Below, piece by piece: positions 8,753 through 17,621 of a stretch of 64,000 nt of DNA; positions within the stretch are counted from its first letter, which is position 1, and every line of letters begins with the position of its first letter. Under the pieces are notes generated by a model. It searched no databases. It was given only the letters and a program-made list of their open reading frames with translations, and was not told the DNA's origin. Position numbers and translations under genes: made by a program. The stretch lies in the NCBI RefSeq assembly GCF_000328565.1, contig NC_019966.1, positions 3,534,001-3,598,000 of the forward strand, given 5' to 3'. The DNA comes from Mycobacterium sp. JS623 (GTDB lineage: Bacteria > Actinomycetota > Actinomycetes > Mycobacteriales > Mycobacteriaceae).

Positions 8753-9489
8753 CCTCACGGGTCAGCGGGCACGGGTCGCTGGTCCGCGTGCGCGACGGCG
8801 CCGCGATGGCGCTGGCCACCGCCAGCGGAAGCACCGACGCGATCGGATATCTCGCGCTGGGTCACGTCTTCACGAGCGCGATGACCGGAAATTTGACGCT
8901 GATGGGTATCGCCATGGCTCACCGCGACGGCCTTCGGATCGGACGTGTCCTGATGTCGCTGGTCTGCTACATGATCGGGGCTGCGCTCGGGGCGCGCGTC
9001 GCCCGCACTCCCGAACCGCAGGATCCCGTCTGGCCCCCCACCGTCACCCGCGCCCTGGTGCTCGAAGCAGCCCTCTTTGTCATGTATGCGCTCAGCTGGT
9101 GGGCCCTGGGCTCGCAGCCTGACGCTTACGCGAAGGCCATCCTGCTGGGTCTGGGCGCGACCGCGCTGGGCATCCAGAGCAGCGCGATGCAGCGTTTCGG
9201 TGTCGGCGTGGGATTGAACACCACATTTCTGTCCGGCTCGCTGGTCAGGCTGGTCGGCCAGCTGGCCACTGGACGCCGGTACCGCGACATCCATCACCAC
9301 CTGCTGGTCCTCGTCGGGCTCATCTGCGGCGGGTGTCTGGGGGCGCTGCTCGTGCTTCACGCTCCCGCATTCGCGCCCTTGGTGCCACTTTCTGGGTTGG
9401 CTGTCGCGCTGGGCGCCGCCAGCTGGCAATCCCGTGTCGGGCGTGGATCGGTGAAAGACAGGAAAGACCATGCTTTTTCGGCAGCTTGA
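8749..9489 (+). CDS. DUF1275 (YoaK-like) membrane protein
   Basis: 246 residues with about six hydrophobic segments. The N-terminal GSTDAIGYLALGHVFTSAMT followed by GNLTLMGIA, and NTTFLSGSLVRL in the second half, are typical of DUF1275. Function is not established for the family; a transporter role is often assumed. Its ATG overlaps the ligase stop (8749-8752), so it is coupled to the FadD7-like gene. Inference: it could move the carboxylic acid used by the ligase. Confidence 0.8.
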   Translation: MTSRVSGHGSLVRVRDGAAMALATASGSTDAIGYLALGHVFTSAMTGNLTLMGIAMAHRDGLRIGRVLMSLVCYMIGAALGARVARTPEPQDPVWPPTVTRALVLEAALFVMYALSWWALGSQPDAYAKAILLGLGATALGIQSSAMQRFGVGVGLNTTFLSGSLVRLVGQLATGRRYRDIHHHLLVLVGLICGGCLGALLVLHAPAFAPLVPLSGLAVALGAASWQSRVGRGSVKDRKDHAFSAA

Positions 9490-10429
9490 GTACTTCGTCG
9501 CAGTTGCCCGAGAAGGACACTTCGCCCGCGCCGCGGAAGCCTGCTACGTGTCGCAGCCCGCGCTGTCGGCGTCGATCGCGAAGTTGGAACGCGAACTCGG
9601 CGTCAGCCTGATCAACCGCGGACACACATTCGAAGGTCTTACCGCGGAGGGGGAACGCCTGGTGGTGTGGGCCAGAAGGATTCTGGCCGAGAAAGACGGT
9701 TTCAAAGCCGAACTCACGGCGGTCCAGTCAGGCATCACCGGAACGCTTCGCCTCGGGGTGGAACCGACGGCGTCAACAACGCTTGCGCTTCCGGTCGCGG
9801 CCTTCTGCGCGACACATCCGCTTGCCGCGGTGGAAGTCGAATCACGTTTGTCAGCAACCGAACTGCATCGGCGCCTCCGCGATTTCCAGCTCGACGCAGC
9901 CATCGCATCGTTCGACGGCGCCGACACGGCCTTACATAGGGTGGAGCTCTATGAGGAGCGGTACGTCATTGTTGCGCCGCATGACCGCCTGATGCCGCGT
10001 ACCTCGGTCATGCGATGGGCCGATGCCGCGCAGCTGACCCTTGCACTGCTGACGCCGGACATGAGGATCCGCCAGGTCATCGACTCGGCATGCGCGAACA
10101 GCGGTATCGAACTGCGGCCCCGCGTGGAAACCGATTCGGTGGCTTCGCTCTACGCAATGGTCGGCGCAGGCGACTGCGCGACGATCGTGCCGCACACCTG
10201 GCTGCATGCCATGCCCGTGGTCAGCACCGCCATGGTTGTCCCGTTGGTCGAGCCGGATGTCCGGGCAGCGATATCTGTCGCGATCAACCGGGCCAGCCCC
10301 GGATCGGTCGCCGCCCGCGCATTCGTTTCGGTCGCAAAAGGGCTGGCGCTCAACGAATTCTTTGACCGAACCCTGCTGTGCAGCCGCGCCGACGTTGATA
10401 GTTCCGGCTTAGCGGCCAGTCGCCGGTAG
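9470..10429 (+). CDS. oxyS: LysR-type regulator, OxyS-like
   Basis: 319 residues: N-terminal winged helix (MLFRQLEYFVAVAREGHFA, then YVSQPALSASIAKLERELGV), linker, and a two-lobed effector domain. The opening residues, the stretch LINRGHTFEGLT, and GITGTLRLG plus the later VETDSVASLYA follow the pattern I recall for mycobacterial OxyS. It overlaps the 3' end of the DUF1275 gene by 20 bases, so ligase, DUF1275 protein and regulator form one unit. Unusually for LysR genes it is co-directional with its presumed targets. The symbol is assigned by resemblance and neighbourhood only. Confidence 0.72.
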   Translation: MLFRQLEYFVAVAREGHFARAAEACYVSQPALSASIAKLERELGVSLINRGHTFEGLTAEGERLVVWARRILAEKDGFKAELTAVQSGITGTLRLGVEPTASTTLALPVAAFCATHPLAAVEVESRLSATELHRRLRDFQLDAAIASFDGADTALHRVELYEERYVIVAPHDRLMPRTSVMRWADAAQLTLALLTPDMRIRQVIDSACANSGIELRPRVETDSVASLYAMVGAGDCATIVPHTWLHAMPVVSTAMVVPLVEPDVRAAISVAINRASPGSVAARAFVSVAKGLALNEFFDRTLLCSRADVDSSGLAASRR

Positions 10430-10532
10430 TTTGGACGGCACTGCTGCCGGTTCACTCGGGCCAAATCGAATTCTCTGGTAAATCGGCTGCTATCCGGTAG
10501 ACAGGGCGCGCCGACGAGTGGGTCGACAGCGT

Positions 10533-10913
10533 CTAGTGCCGATCGCCGTCCTGGGGCTCCACTGAGCCGCCGAGGAGGTCGAGGATCGCCTCGGCCGTCA
10601 GACCGGACTTCGTGATGAACCCCACCGAGGGGCTCGAAGCAATCATCTCGGCGAAGTGGTCGGCAATGTGGGTTGAGACCAAGATCAACGGAGCCGAAGG
10701 GGCGATTGCGTGCAACTGCTCTGCGACGTCGAAACCGCTCTCGTCGCCGAATTCGACATCGACGAGTGTGACGTCGGGCCGCAGTTCTGCGAATCGGAGC
10801 GATGCTTCTTCGCTTGTGGAGGCCACACCGACGACCGTGACACCCTGGTGCTCGAGCAGATGACAGGCAGCGTGGACAAATACCGCGCTGTCATCAACTA
10901 TCAGGCAACGCAT
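10533..10913 (-). CDS. Receiver-only response regulator
   Basis: 126 residues making a single receiver domain: acidic pair in LIVDDS, phospho-acceptor Asp at residue 52 in TLVDVEF, and the conserved Lys in FITKSG. No output domain follows, so it acts by protein contact or as a phosphate sink. The start at 10913 has GAGGAG four bases upstream; a second ATG at 10934 is possible. It sits tail to tail with the OxyS-like gene. No kinase is adjacent; the orphan kinase at 4855-6408 is the nearest candidate partner. Confidence 0.8.
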   Translation of the reverse strand: MRCLIVDDSAVFVHAACHLLEHQGVTVVGVASTSEEASLRFAELRPDVTLVDVEFGDESGFDVAEQLHAIAPSAPLILVSTHIADHFAEMIASSPSVGFITKSGLTAEAILDLLGGSVEPQDGDRH

Positions 10914-11243
10914 TGCACTCCTCGCACTATCCATGACACCAGGTTCACATCCGGGCCGCCGGTCCCGCATTCCTGTTAACTTCAACTTTCTTGCGCACCA
11001 CGATACTTGCAGCCAGTGGGTACGAAGCGATTCCCGCTCGCCGCAGGCAATGGGAGGAGAATCCGGATCCCGACGATCCTGCGGTCATCGTGGTCGCGCG
11101 CAGCACCCAAGAGGCGATAGTGGTCAACTTGGTTGAGCTGTATGCACTTTCAGACTCGGCGAACCAAGGCTGATAAATTCAGATGCGCACGCGAGCCGGC
11201 GACAGTTGTGCTGCGTACGGCCGCCGACTCACGATCGCGACGA
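10914..11243. other. Intergenic stretch without a clear gene
   Basis: A 60-codon rightward frame from a TTG at 10991 is open but lacks a ribosome site and family likeness. It should contain the promoter of the leftward receiver gene. Confidence 0.45.
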
Positions 11244-11507
11244 CTAGGTGGCGCCGCCGGCGTAGGGGTAATAATCGACTTGCGGCGGCGAATCATTGAT
11301 CTGCACATTGCCCGGTGATTGGCATTGGGACTGTGCGCTTCCCAGGCTCACGCATGGCTGCGGCACGCCGGCACCCGAGCTCGCCGTGGTGGTGTCCTGT
11401 GCCGACTGATTCGATGCCGGGGCAGCGGCCGCTACCGGCGCTGTGGCGATGACAGCGGCGCTGAGCACCGCCAAAAGCGCTGTGGCAGAGAGCTTCTTGA
11501 TTCTCAC
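11244..11507 (-). CDS. Small secreted protein, SPGNxQIND family (member A)
   Basis: 87 residues from a GTG start, with GGAAGGG just upstream. The signal peptide is a hydrophobic run ending in VAAAAP, so the mature form is about 55 residues. It has two cysteines (PCVSLG and QCQSPG) and the shared core CQSPGNVQINDSPP followed by DYYPYAGG. The core is nearly identical to those at 11560-11859 and 17622-17861. Members A and B lie head to tail 52 bases apart and look like a local duplication. Function unknown; the paired cysteines suggest one disulfide. Confidence 0.75.
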   Translation of the reverse strand: MRIKKLSATALLAVLSAAVIATAPVAAAAPASNQSAQDTTTASSGAGVPQPCVSLGSAQSQCQSPGNVQINDSPPQVDYYPYAGGAT

Positions 11508-11559
11508 GAGATCTTTCCCTTCCAATGCTGCGTCTACGCCAGAACCAGGTGCCCGGCGG

Positions 11560-11859
11560 TTACCGGTGACCACCGCCGCCGTGGAACCCTCCCCCGCCGC
11601 CGTGGAACCCTCCCCCGCCGCCGACGTAGCCGCCACTACCCCCGAGCAGGAAGGCATCGCCCCCATAGGGGTAGAACGACGCAGCCGGAGGCGCATCGTT
11701 GATCTGCACGTTTCCGGGTGACTCGCACACCGCCCCGGCACAGGATTCCTGATTCGGGATAATGCTGGTGCTGGCGTTGGCGATTGGCGCGGCGCCGATC
11801 GCCGCAGCGGCTGCCACGGCACCCAAGAGCGGCGAAATGTAGCGGAATTTGATACTCAT
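11560..11859 (-). CDS. Small secreted protein, SPGNxQIND family with Gly/His tail (member B)
   Basis: 99 residues. The signal peptide (PLLGAVAAAAAIGAAPIANA) is preceded by AAGGAG at good spacing before the ATG at 11859. The mature part has two cysteines (ESCAGAVCESPG), the core ESPGNVQINDAPP and FYPYGGDAFLLGG, then a tail built from GGGGGFH repeats ending GGGGHR. The tail is encoded by a 21-base tandem repeat (11573-11614). Gly/His-rich tails often bind metals; this is inference. First gene of the A/B pair. Confidence 0.78.
   Translation of the reverse strand: MSIKFRYISPLLGAVAAAAAIGAAPIANASTSIIPNQESCAGAVCESPGNVQINDAPPAASFYPYGGDAFLLGGSGGYVGGGGGFHGGGGGFHGGGGHR
11573..11614. repeat. 21-base tandem repeat encoding GGGGGFH
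   Basis: Two identical 21-base units (11573-11593 and 11594-11614) followed by a partial third. They encode the Gly-Phe-His tail of member B. In-frame tandem units like this can vary in number between strains. Confidence 0.85.
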
Positions 11860-12070
11860 GATTGACTCCTTTAAGACGACGTTTTTGTTCGGTCTGTCAT
11901 CCAGAATCCCGCCGTGTGCAACGCATGTCGTCACCGCTGGCATCCATGTGTGGTACGGCCAACTGGAAACCTCGGATCCCCGTCAGCGAGTAAGAGCGTT
12001 GCGACGGACACCATGAGGGTCAAGCAGAACTAGTGAGCGTGTCCCAACCCACCGACGCGCAGAGCGTGGC

Positions 12071-13189
12071 TCACACCGCGTGGAGATCAATGCGGGCGTA
12101 GGCGTTGTTTCCGTAACCGCGGGGATTCCACAAGGAAGAAGGGAATTCGGGCTGGGTCATTCCCCTGCTGTCCCAGGCGCGTGCAGTGATATTCAACGGT
12201 CCCGGCGTGACGTCAACGGTGAGCGACCACAGCCACCATGCCCACTTGCTTGGTGGAGCGTGCAATTCGGCTTGACGCCAGGTGTGCCCACCGTCGAGGG
12301 ACACGTCGACGCGTCCGATGCCCTGCCCGTCGCCGTCCATCGCCCAGCCTCGGATGGTCAATTCACCGGCCGGGATATGGTCACCGTCGGTGGGCGTCAG
12401 GATATCGCAATTGAGCGGCAGTGTGGACAGTGAGATGCCCTCGCCTTCGGCGGCAGTGTCGGGATCTGCCTCGGGGGGCAGGATGCGGTAGTCCAGGGCC
12501 TGGAAGTAATTGTGCGAAGGACTGTTTCGAACGATGATGCTCCGAACCCATTTGACGCTGCGGGCACCGATGTAGCCGGGCACAACCACCCGTACCGGAC
12601 CGCCGTGTGCCCGCAGCAATGGCTGGTCGTTCATCTGCCACGCCAGCAGCACCTCCTCAGACATCGCCTTGTGCAATGGAATCGAGCTGCCGTAGGACTG
12701 GACCGGGCGCGCCTCCCCCGCGATGTCCGGCGCCAAGAATTCCAAGTGCAGCCCGTCGCGGCGGTCCACTCCGGCCGCTTTCAGCACGTCGGCCAGGCGC
12801 ACTCCACCCCACTGAGCGGTCGAGATCGCACCATGCTCCCACGGATCCTTGCCCGGGATCGGGCGCACCCGTAGCAGTTCCGCACGGCGGTTGCCAGCAC
12901 AAGCAAGAGTGGCCACCACGCTGTGGTGGGCGAAGTCGGCGCGCAGTTGGTCGAACGTCAGGGTCAACGGGGTGTCGACGACTCCATCGACCGTCAGCTG
13001 CCACTGCGCCGCCGAAATGTCTGGGAACACACCGTGATTGCGTGCGTAGAACGCATCAACCGGGGTGATCTCCGCGCTAGCCAAGACCGATGGGGGCGGT
13101 TCGGCGTTAAAAGGCGCAGCCGAGCGGACGATCATGTCGTCGCGCTTGCCCCACAGTGGGGCGGTATCCGGTGCGGTGTGTGCAGTCAT
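12071..13189 (-). CDS. Sulfite-oxidase-family molybdoenzyme
   Basis: About 372 residues. The molybdenum-ligand cysteine is Cys97 in ATLACAGNRR; the dimerisation (Mo-co_dimer) domain follows, with VDVSLDGGHTW typical of that domain. The enzyme family oxidises sulfite to sulfate through Mo-molybdopterin. There is no heme domain and no obvious export signal, so a cytoplasmic or accessory-exported form lacking cytochrome b5 is likely. AGGAGG lies just upstream of two successive ATGs at 13192 and 13189; spacing favours the second. It stands alone on this strand between small secreted-protein genes. Confidence 0.85.
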   Translation of the reverse strand: MTAHTAPDTAPLWGKRDDMIVRSAAPFNAEPPPSVLASAEITPVDAFYARNHGVFPDISAAQWQLTVDGVVDTPLTLTFDQLRADFAHHSVVATLACAGNRRAELLRVRPIPGKDPWEHGAISTAQWGGVRLADVLKAAGVDRRDGLHLEFLAPDIAGEARPVQSYGSSIPLHKAMSEEVLLAWQMNDQPLLRAHGGPVRVVVPGYIGARSVKWVRSIIVRNSPSHNYFQALDYRILPPEADPDTAAEGEGISLSTLPLNCDILTPTDGDHIPAGELTIRGWAMDGDGQGIGRVDVSLDGGHTWRQAELHAPPSKWAWWLWSLTVDVTPGPLNITARAWDSRGMTQPEFPSSLWNPRGYGNNAYARIDLHAV

Positions 13190-13432
13190 CATCCTGCCTC
13201 CTGTTGCCGACGTTAAGCGCTCAACGCGTCGACGTCGCTCCCGCCAGCGGGAGATTGGGCCCCTGCTAGCACCCATACGTCTACATCAGCGGTCGGAGGC
13301 AAGATGACGATGGTGCCTGTCGGTGCAGGACGCGCAATCCTGCCCGCGACAGGTGTGGCGGCGGACCCACCTCACCAGCTGGCAAGTGTCTAATTTGCGC
13401 GGACACCGTGCCCGACCCGCTATCAGCAGATC

Positions 13433-14065
13433 TCACGTGCGGGGCAGATCGGACACGGGGAAGAAGGCTGACTGCTGTGCGGCATTCTGCGCGGCCGGCC
13501 CCGGCTTGGCGGTGATCTGTGCGTCGCCCGCGGCCTGGTTCTGGGTCAAACGACCAATACCGGCAGTCGGCCGAGCCGAAGACGGGAACTGCGATGGGTT
13601 GGCCTGCTGAGCCGCCGGTCCGATCTCGGCCGCGATCTGTGCATGGCCCGCACTCTGGTAAATCGTTGCACCGCCGGTATCGGTTGGCGCGGCATCCGGC
13701 GCTCGAACATCTGGGGAGATTGCGCGTCGGAACGGCTGTAGGACGGATGGGCGGGGCTGGAACCCGCTGTATTTCGGGTTATAGCCGACCGCCTGCCACT
13801 TCGGATCGAACCCGTACTTCGGAAACCGCGCGCTGTATCCGGTGTCACGCCAGCGCGGGTTGATGCTGGGAGGGAACACCCGAGGCAACGGCCGGGGCGA
13901 GGTGTAGACCTGCTGGTTGCCCTGACTTAGGCAGTCGGTCGCTCCCCCCGCATCGGCGCAAACCGGCTCGCTGGGCGAAGCCGAAGCCGCCGGCGCACAA
14001 GAGACCGCCAGGGCAGCGGCCGCGGCGCCGATCATTAGCGCAATATGCTGCATCCTCGCTCGCAC
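13433..14065 (-). CDS. Secreted protein with repeated GxAQI motif (member C)
   Basis: 210 residues from a GTG with GGAAGGAG seven bases upstream. The signal peptide ends near CAPAASASP. The mature N-terminus, VCADAGGATDCLSQGNQQV, has the same two-cysteine plus S-x-G-N-x-Q pattern as the small family members. A Pro/Arg/Tyr-rich middle (PRWRDTGYSARFPKYGFDP) follows, then two C-terminal units, SAGHAQIAAEIGPAAQQAN and AAGDAQITAKPGPAAQNAA, which match the mature part of the protein at 14713-14922. It therefore links the two-cysteine members and the cysteine-free member of the cluster. Function unknown. Confidence 0.72.
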   Translation of the reverse strand: MRARMQHIALMIGAAAAALAVSCAPAASASPSEPVCADAGGATDCLSQGNQQVYTSPRPLPRVFPPSINPRWRDTGYSARFPKYGFDPKWQAVGYNPKYSGFQPRPSVLQPFRRAISPDVRAPDAAPTDTGGATIYQSAGHAQIAAEIGPAAQQANPSQFPSSARPTAGIGRLTQNQAAGDAQITAKPGPAAQNAAQQSAFFPVSDLPRT

Positions 14066-14446
14066 GGCGATGCTCCTTCCTCGGCATACGTCGGACACTG
14101 TCGTCAAGGTGAGTCTCGTGCCCGGTAGGTCGAATGTCGGCAACGCTGTCCGCAGTTCGGGCGGCCAGCAGGCGGGAAGTTGGTCCACCTGCTAGCTGCA
14201 GTGGCGCCCCTCGGGCCGACCCTCGCGGACTCGGTGTGGCCCAGGCTGGTAGGCGCAGCTGCGCGCCTTGGTGCCAGCTGCAATGGCGGACGGGTGTCTG
14301 CCTCCAGAACTACTGGCGAAGGCTCGGCCCCTGAGTTTCCAGCCAGCAAGGGATGCAATTGGCTGTCAGCAAGGACGACACCGGTTAGCAGTGGCGCGAC
14401 CATTAGGTGATCCCAAATCGGGCGAACCAACAAGCAGGAGAGCGCA
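14066..14446. other. Divergent intergenic region
   Basis: Lies between the leftward secreted protein (14065) and the rightward one (14447) and should hold both promoters. No frame here resembles a protein family. GC-rich, without clear operators visible by eye. Confidence 0.5.
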
Positions 14447-14653
14447 ATGAAATCCCAAACCAAGTATGCAGCACCGTGGTTGGCTCTCGCCGCCATCGCT
14501 GGTGCGATCGCACTTGCGCCCATCGCTGGTGCCGACACCAACCCGGATGTGCCTTACGGCACCGATCCCCACTCGCCGTACATCCTCGGCTTCCACGTGT
14601 CGGACCACGACGAGGCGAACACCACGAACGGTCAAGTCGACGTTCCCTTCTGA
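14447..14653 (+). CDS. Small secreted acidic protein
   Basis: 68 residues. AGGAG lies six bases before the ATG. The signal peptide (WLALAAIAGAIALAPIAGA) leaves a mature peptide of about 38 residues, DTNPDVPYGTDPHSPYILGF onward, with several Asp/His residues and no cysteines. It does not carry the SPGN core but has the same size, export signal and location as the family, and is followed 59 bases later by member D in the same direction. Confidence 0.7.
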   Translation: MKSQTKYAAPWLALAAIAGAIALAPIAGADTNPDVPYGTDPHSPYILGFHVSDHDEANTTNGQVDVPF

Positions 14654-14712
14654 CGCGACGCGACCACGCGTAGCTATTGACTGCCAACCAATTTGAAGTA
14701 CAGGAGAAAGAA

Positions 14713-14922
14713 ATGAAACTACATTACGTTGCACCACTGGCAATTGCCGTCGCTGCGGTGACACTCACCGTGGCGCCAATCGCCTCGGCTGATGTCAGCG
14801 TCCAACAGGCCCCAGGCAACGCACAGATCATCGCGACCCCGGGGCCTGCTTCGCAGCAGGCCGCACAGTCTCAACAGCCCTTCGGTGGGGATTCGAACGC
14901 TCTGCTGTTCCACCACCGTTGA
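14713..14922 (+). CDS. Small secreted protein, PGNAQI type (member D)
   Basis: 69 residues. AGGAGAAAG precedes the ATG. The signal peptide ends VAPIASA. The mature chain, QQAPGNAQIIATPGPASQQA and on to PFGGDSNALLFHHR, lacks cysteines but matches the repeat units at the C-terminus of member C (13433-14065). A strong hairpin terminator follows 14 bases after the stop. It is probably co-transcribed with the small acidic protein upstream. Confidence 0.75.
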   Translation: MKLHYVAPLAIAVAAVTLTVAPIASADVSVQQAPGNAQIIATPGPASQQAAQSQQPFGGDSNALLFHHR

Positions 14923-14936
14923 CGGTAAACGCGCCT

Positions 14937-14963
14937 GGGGCGGGACTCTTGAAGTCCCGCCCC
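14937..14963 (+). terminator. Hairpin terminator after the small secreted-protein pair
   Basis: Perfect 11-base stem GGGGCGGGACT / AGTCCCGCCCC (14937-14947 with 14953-14963) and a five-base loop. No clear U-tract, as is common in high-GC actinobacteria. It ends the 14447-14922 transcript. Confidence 0.75.
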
Positions 14964-15334
14964 CAAGCCGTGTTTGGCTCTCATGACACAACTCAAAGCG
15001 TATTACTCGGCCGAACCAATCGGGTTCCAATGAGTGGCCGGGCCCAATCAAGACGAAACGACGCGAGGGAAAACCGCCACCCACGCAACGATGAAGTACC
15101 GCACGGGTCAGCGCTTTCTGTGCACCTTTGCCCTGAGTCCGGTTCACGACAGGTTGTGTGAGACAGAGATTCGCTGCCTCGCAGTCCAACCCGACCCGCG
15201 CCTCATTGGCGACCGGCAGGACCACTAGCCGCACGGCGCGATTTCCCTTCGCCGCCAGCGGATTCGGCGGTTACGACACGGCGACCATGACCGCGCGACT
15301 CGGCATCGACGTGGTACGCGACATCTTGAGGACG
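14964..15334. other. Intergenic stretch without a clear gene
   Basis: Downstream of both the terminator and the leftward response regulator. The open frames here are shadows of the regulator or lack ribosome sites. Nothing recognisable. Confidence 0.5.
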
Positions 15335-16042
15335 TCAGTGGGCGTCGAGAAATGCAATCACTGCCAACACTCTGCGGTGATCCTCGCCGGACCCGGGCAG
15401 ATTCAGCTTGCTCATGATGCTGCGCACGTGCTTTTCGACGGTTCCCTCGGTGACCCAGAGCTGATGAGCGATGCCCGCATTCGAACGGCCCTCCGCCATC
15501 AGCGCCAGCACTTCGCGCTCACGCTCCGACAATGCGGCAAGAGGATCGTCGCGCCGCTGGGCCGTAACCAGTTCCTGCACCAGCGCGGGGTCGACGACCG
15601 ATGCCCCATTGGTGATACGCGCAAGGGTGTCAAGGAATTCGGTTACGTCTGTGACCCGGCTCTTGAGGAGGTAGCCGATGCGCTGCCCGCTGGCCAGCAG
15701 TTCCATCGCATGTTCGACCTCGATATGGGCCGACAGCACGAGAATGGCAACGTCGGGGAACTCGTCGCGAATCAGCCTGGCGACGTCCAGTCCCTCGCTG
15801 GTGTGGGTCGGAGGCATTCGGATGTCTGTCACCACTAGTTCTGGGGACGCTTCACGCACCAGGGCAAGTAGGTCGCGGCTATCGCCAGTCTGTCCGACGA
15901 CGTCGAAACCTGACCGGTCCAGCAGGCTGGCCAGCCCTTCCCGAAGCAGGACGTCGTCATCGGCGACCACGACTCGCGTCGCTGTTTGCCCCTCGGCTGC
16001 GTTCACGTCTGTCCCGTTCGCCTCGAGATCACTGTCCTTCAT
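15335..16042 (-). CDS. NarL/FixJ-family response regulator
   Basis: 235 residues: a receiver domain with acidic cluster VVVADDD and phospho-acceptor Asp73 in VVTDIRMPP, then a LuxR-type helix-turn-helix at about 170-215 (LSEREREVLALMAEGRSNAG, then TEGTVEKHVRSIMSKL). It is the output type expected for the HisKA_3 kinase at 4855-6408, although they are about 9 kb apart. The start at 16042 is the last ATG before the domain. The ribosome site is weak and the frame is open far upstream, so the exact start is uncertain. Confidence 0.82.
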   Translation of the reverse strand: MKDSDLEANGTDVNAAEGQTATRVVVADDDVLLREGLASLLDRSGFDVVGQTGDSRDLLALVREASPELVVTDIRMPPTHTSEGLDVARLIRDEFPDVAILVLSAHIEVEHAMELLASGQRIGYLLKSRVTDVTEFLDTLARITNGASVVDPALVQELVTAQRRDDPLAALSEREREVLALMAEGRSNAGIAHQLWVTEGTVEKHVRSIMSKLNLPGSGEDHRRVLAVIAFLDAH

Positions 16043-16518
16043 GGCGTCGATGACGCCGGATGCGTCTGCAGGTCTCACTATCTTGCACCGCCGCGACGAC
16101 GGGTAGGTGCGGTCGGGCGAATTCGGTGGCGGACGGGCGCATGCCGGCTCGGCGCTGGTCATCCGCGCTTGCGGCTGCTGCGATCTGCGAAACGAGCGGA
16201 GGCCCCGGGGCCCGTCGAAGGTGCTGCAGGTCAACACCGACTTCGCCGGCGGGTCGGGAACCGGTGGCGTTGACCGGGTCAGGCAACTGGAGACTGCGGG
16301 ATGCGCACCCCTTAATTGACGTTCACGAAGTCGGGCACTCTTCACGCGATGGCGCCCACCACGCTGGGCAGATGCTCCGAGGCCGGCTCAAGCTTGCCGT
16401 GGGAGTGGTACACGGCACTAGTCGAAGCCTGACGGCGATCACCAGCCGACCCGCGCGACTTCGCGGGCGGTCCGTGCCGGGCCGCCGCCCTATGGGACGT
16501 CGACGTAAGCGGACGTTC
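16043..16518. other. Intergenic stretch without a clear gene
   Basis: Between the leftward response regulator and the leftward aldo/keto reductase. Frames on both strands lack ribosome sites and recognisable domains. Confidence 0.5.
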
Positions 16519-17367
16519 TTACTCTGGGATGTAGTCGAATTCGTCGGGGTTGGGCCCGGTGCGGCCAGCCTCTCCGCGGTCCAGGCCGCTGATCGCGTTC
16601 ATCTCGTCGTCGTCCAAGCTGAAGTCGAAGATCTCGAAATTTGATGTCATCCGCTCGGGTGAAACGGATTTCGGAAAGATGATGTCGCCCCGCTGAATGT
16701 GCCAGCGCAACACAACCTGCGCCGGCGTCTTGCCGTGCGCGGCACCGACGCGGCCGATGACCTCATCATCGAGGACTCTTCCCTGTGCGATCGGCGACCA
16801 CGCCTCGGTAGCGATTCCGTGTGCCCGGCCGTACTCGCGCACCCGTTCGTTCGCGAAGTAGGGGTGCACCTCGACCTGGTTCACCGCGGGAATCGTCGAC
16901 GAGTTCGCCGCCAGCTGATCAAGATGAGCGGGTTGGAAATTCGAGACACCGATGCTGCGCGCCCGCCCGTCTCTTGCGAACTCCTCGAGCACGTTCCACG
17001 TCGAGACGAAGTCACCGTCATAGAGGGTGGGCAGGGGCCAGTGGATGAGAAAAAGGTCAACGTAGTCGGATTGCAGACTGGACAATGTCGCGTCGAAGGC
17101 ACGGCGCGCGTCGTCGGGGCGATGAAAGCCGTTGTTGAGCTTACTGGTGATAAACACCTCGGCGCGGTCAAGTCCCTCGTCACGGATGCCCTGACCGACT
17201 CCCTTCTCATTGCCGTACATCTCGGCGGTGTCGATATGGCGATAGCCCACCCGTAGTGCGGAACGGACCGCAGCGGCCGTCTGCTCCGGCTCGATCTGGA
17301 ATACGCCGAAGCCCAGCTGTGGAATTGCGCAGCCATCGTTGAGAGTGATATTCGGGATGGTGCTCAT
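16519..17367 (-). CDS. Aldo/keto reductase
   Basis: 282 residues forming a TIM-barrel NADPH-dependent aldo/keto reductase. The catalytic set is visible: Asp46, Tyr51 (HIDTAEMYGNE), Lys76 (ITSKLNN) and His109 (LIHWPLP); the cofactor end reads IIFPKSVSPERM. AAGGAG lies nine bases before the ATG. The family reduces aldehydes and ketones, including methylglyoxal-type compounds and 2,5-diketogluconate. Stands alone on this strand. Confidence 0.9.
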   Translation of the reverse strand: MSTIPNITLNDGCAIPQLGFGVFQIEPEQTAAAVRSALRVGYRHIDTAEMYGNEKGVGQGIRDEGLDRAEVFITSKLNNGFHRPDDARRAFDATLSSLQSDYVDLFLIHWPLPTLYDGDFVSTWNVLEEFARDGRARSIGVSNFQPAHLDQLAANSSTIPAVNQVEVHPYFANERVREYGRAHGIATEAWSPIAQGRVLDDEVIGRVGAAHGKTPAQVVLRWHIQRGDIIFPKSVSPERMTSNFEIFDFSLDDDEMNAISGLDRGEAGRTGPNPDEFDYIPE

Positions 17368-17621
17368 ACGTCCGTTCTCCTTATGCGTCGGTCGCGCTGT
17401 GGCATGAGTGCCCGGCCCCAGCGCTTGAAGTGATCACCCCAAGATTGTGACTCGGGTGTGGCTGCGGCATCGCAGACATCACCCATAGCCGGTTCCGGCT
17501 GACGAGCCCGCAAAGATTCCCGGTAACGGCACCTCGTATGGGTGCTAGCGGCAACGACACCGATCGATGCCAGCGCAACGCTGAACACGTACCGTAAACG
17601 CCCCGCAAAAGGAGTTACACC

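Noticed and set aside
10991..11173. Rightward 60-codon frame
   Set aside because: TTG start without a ribosome site, no family likeness.
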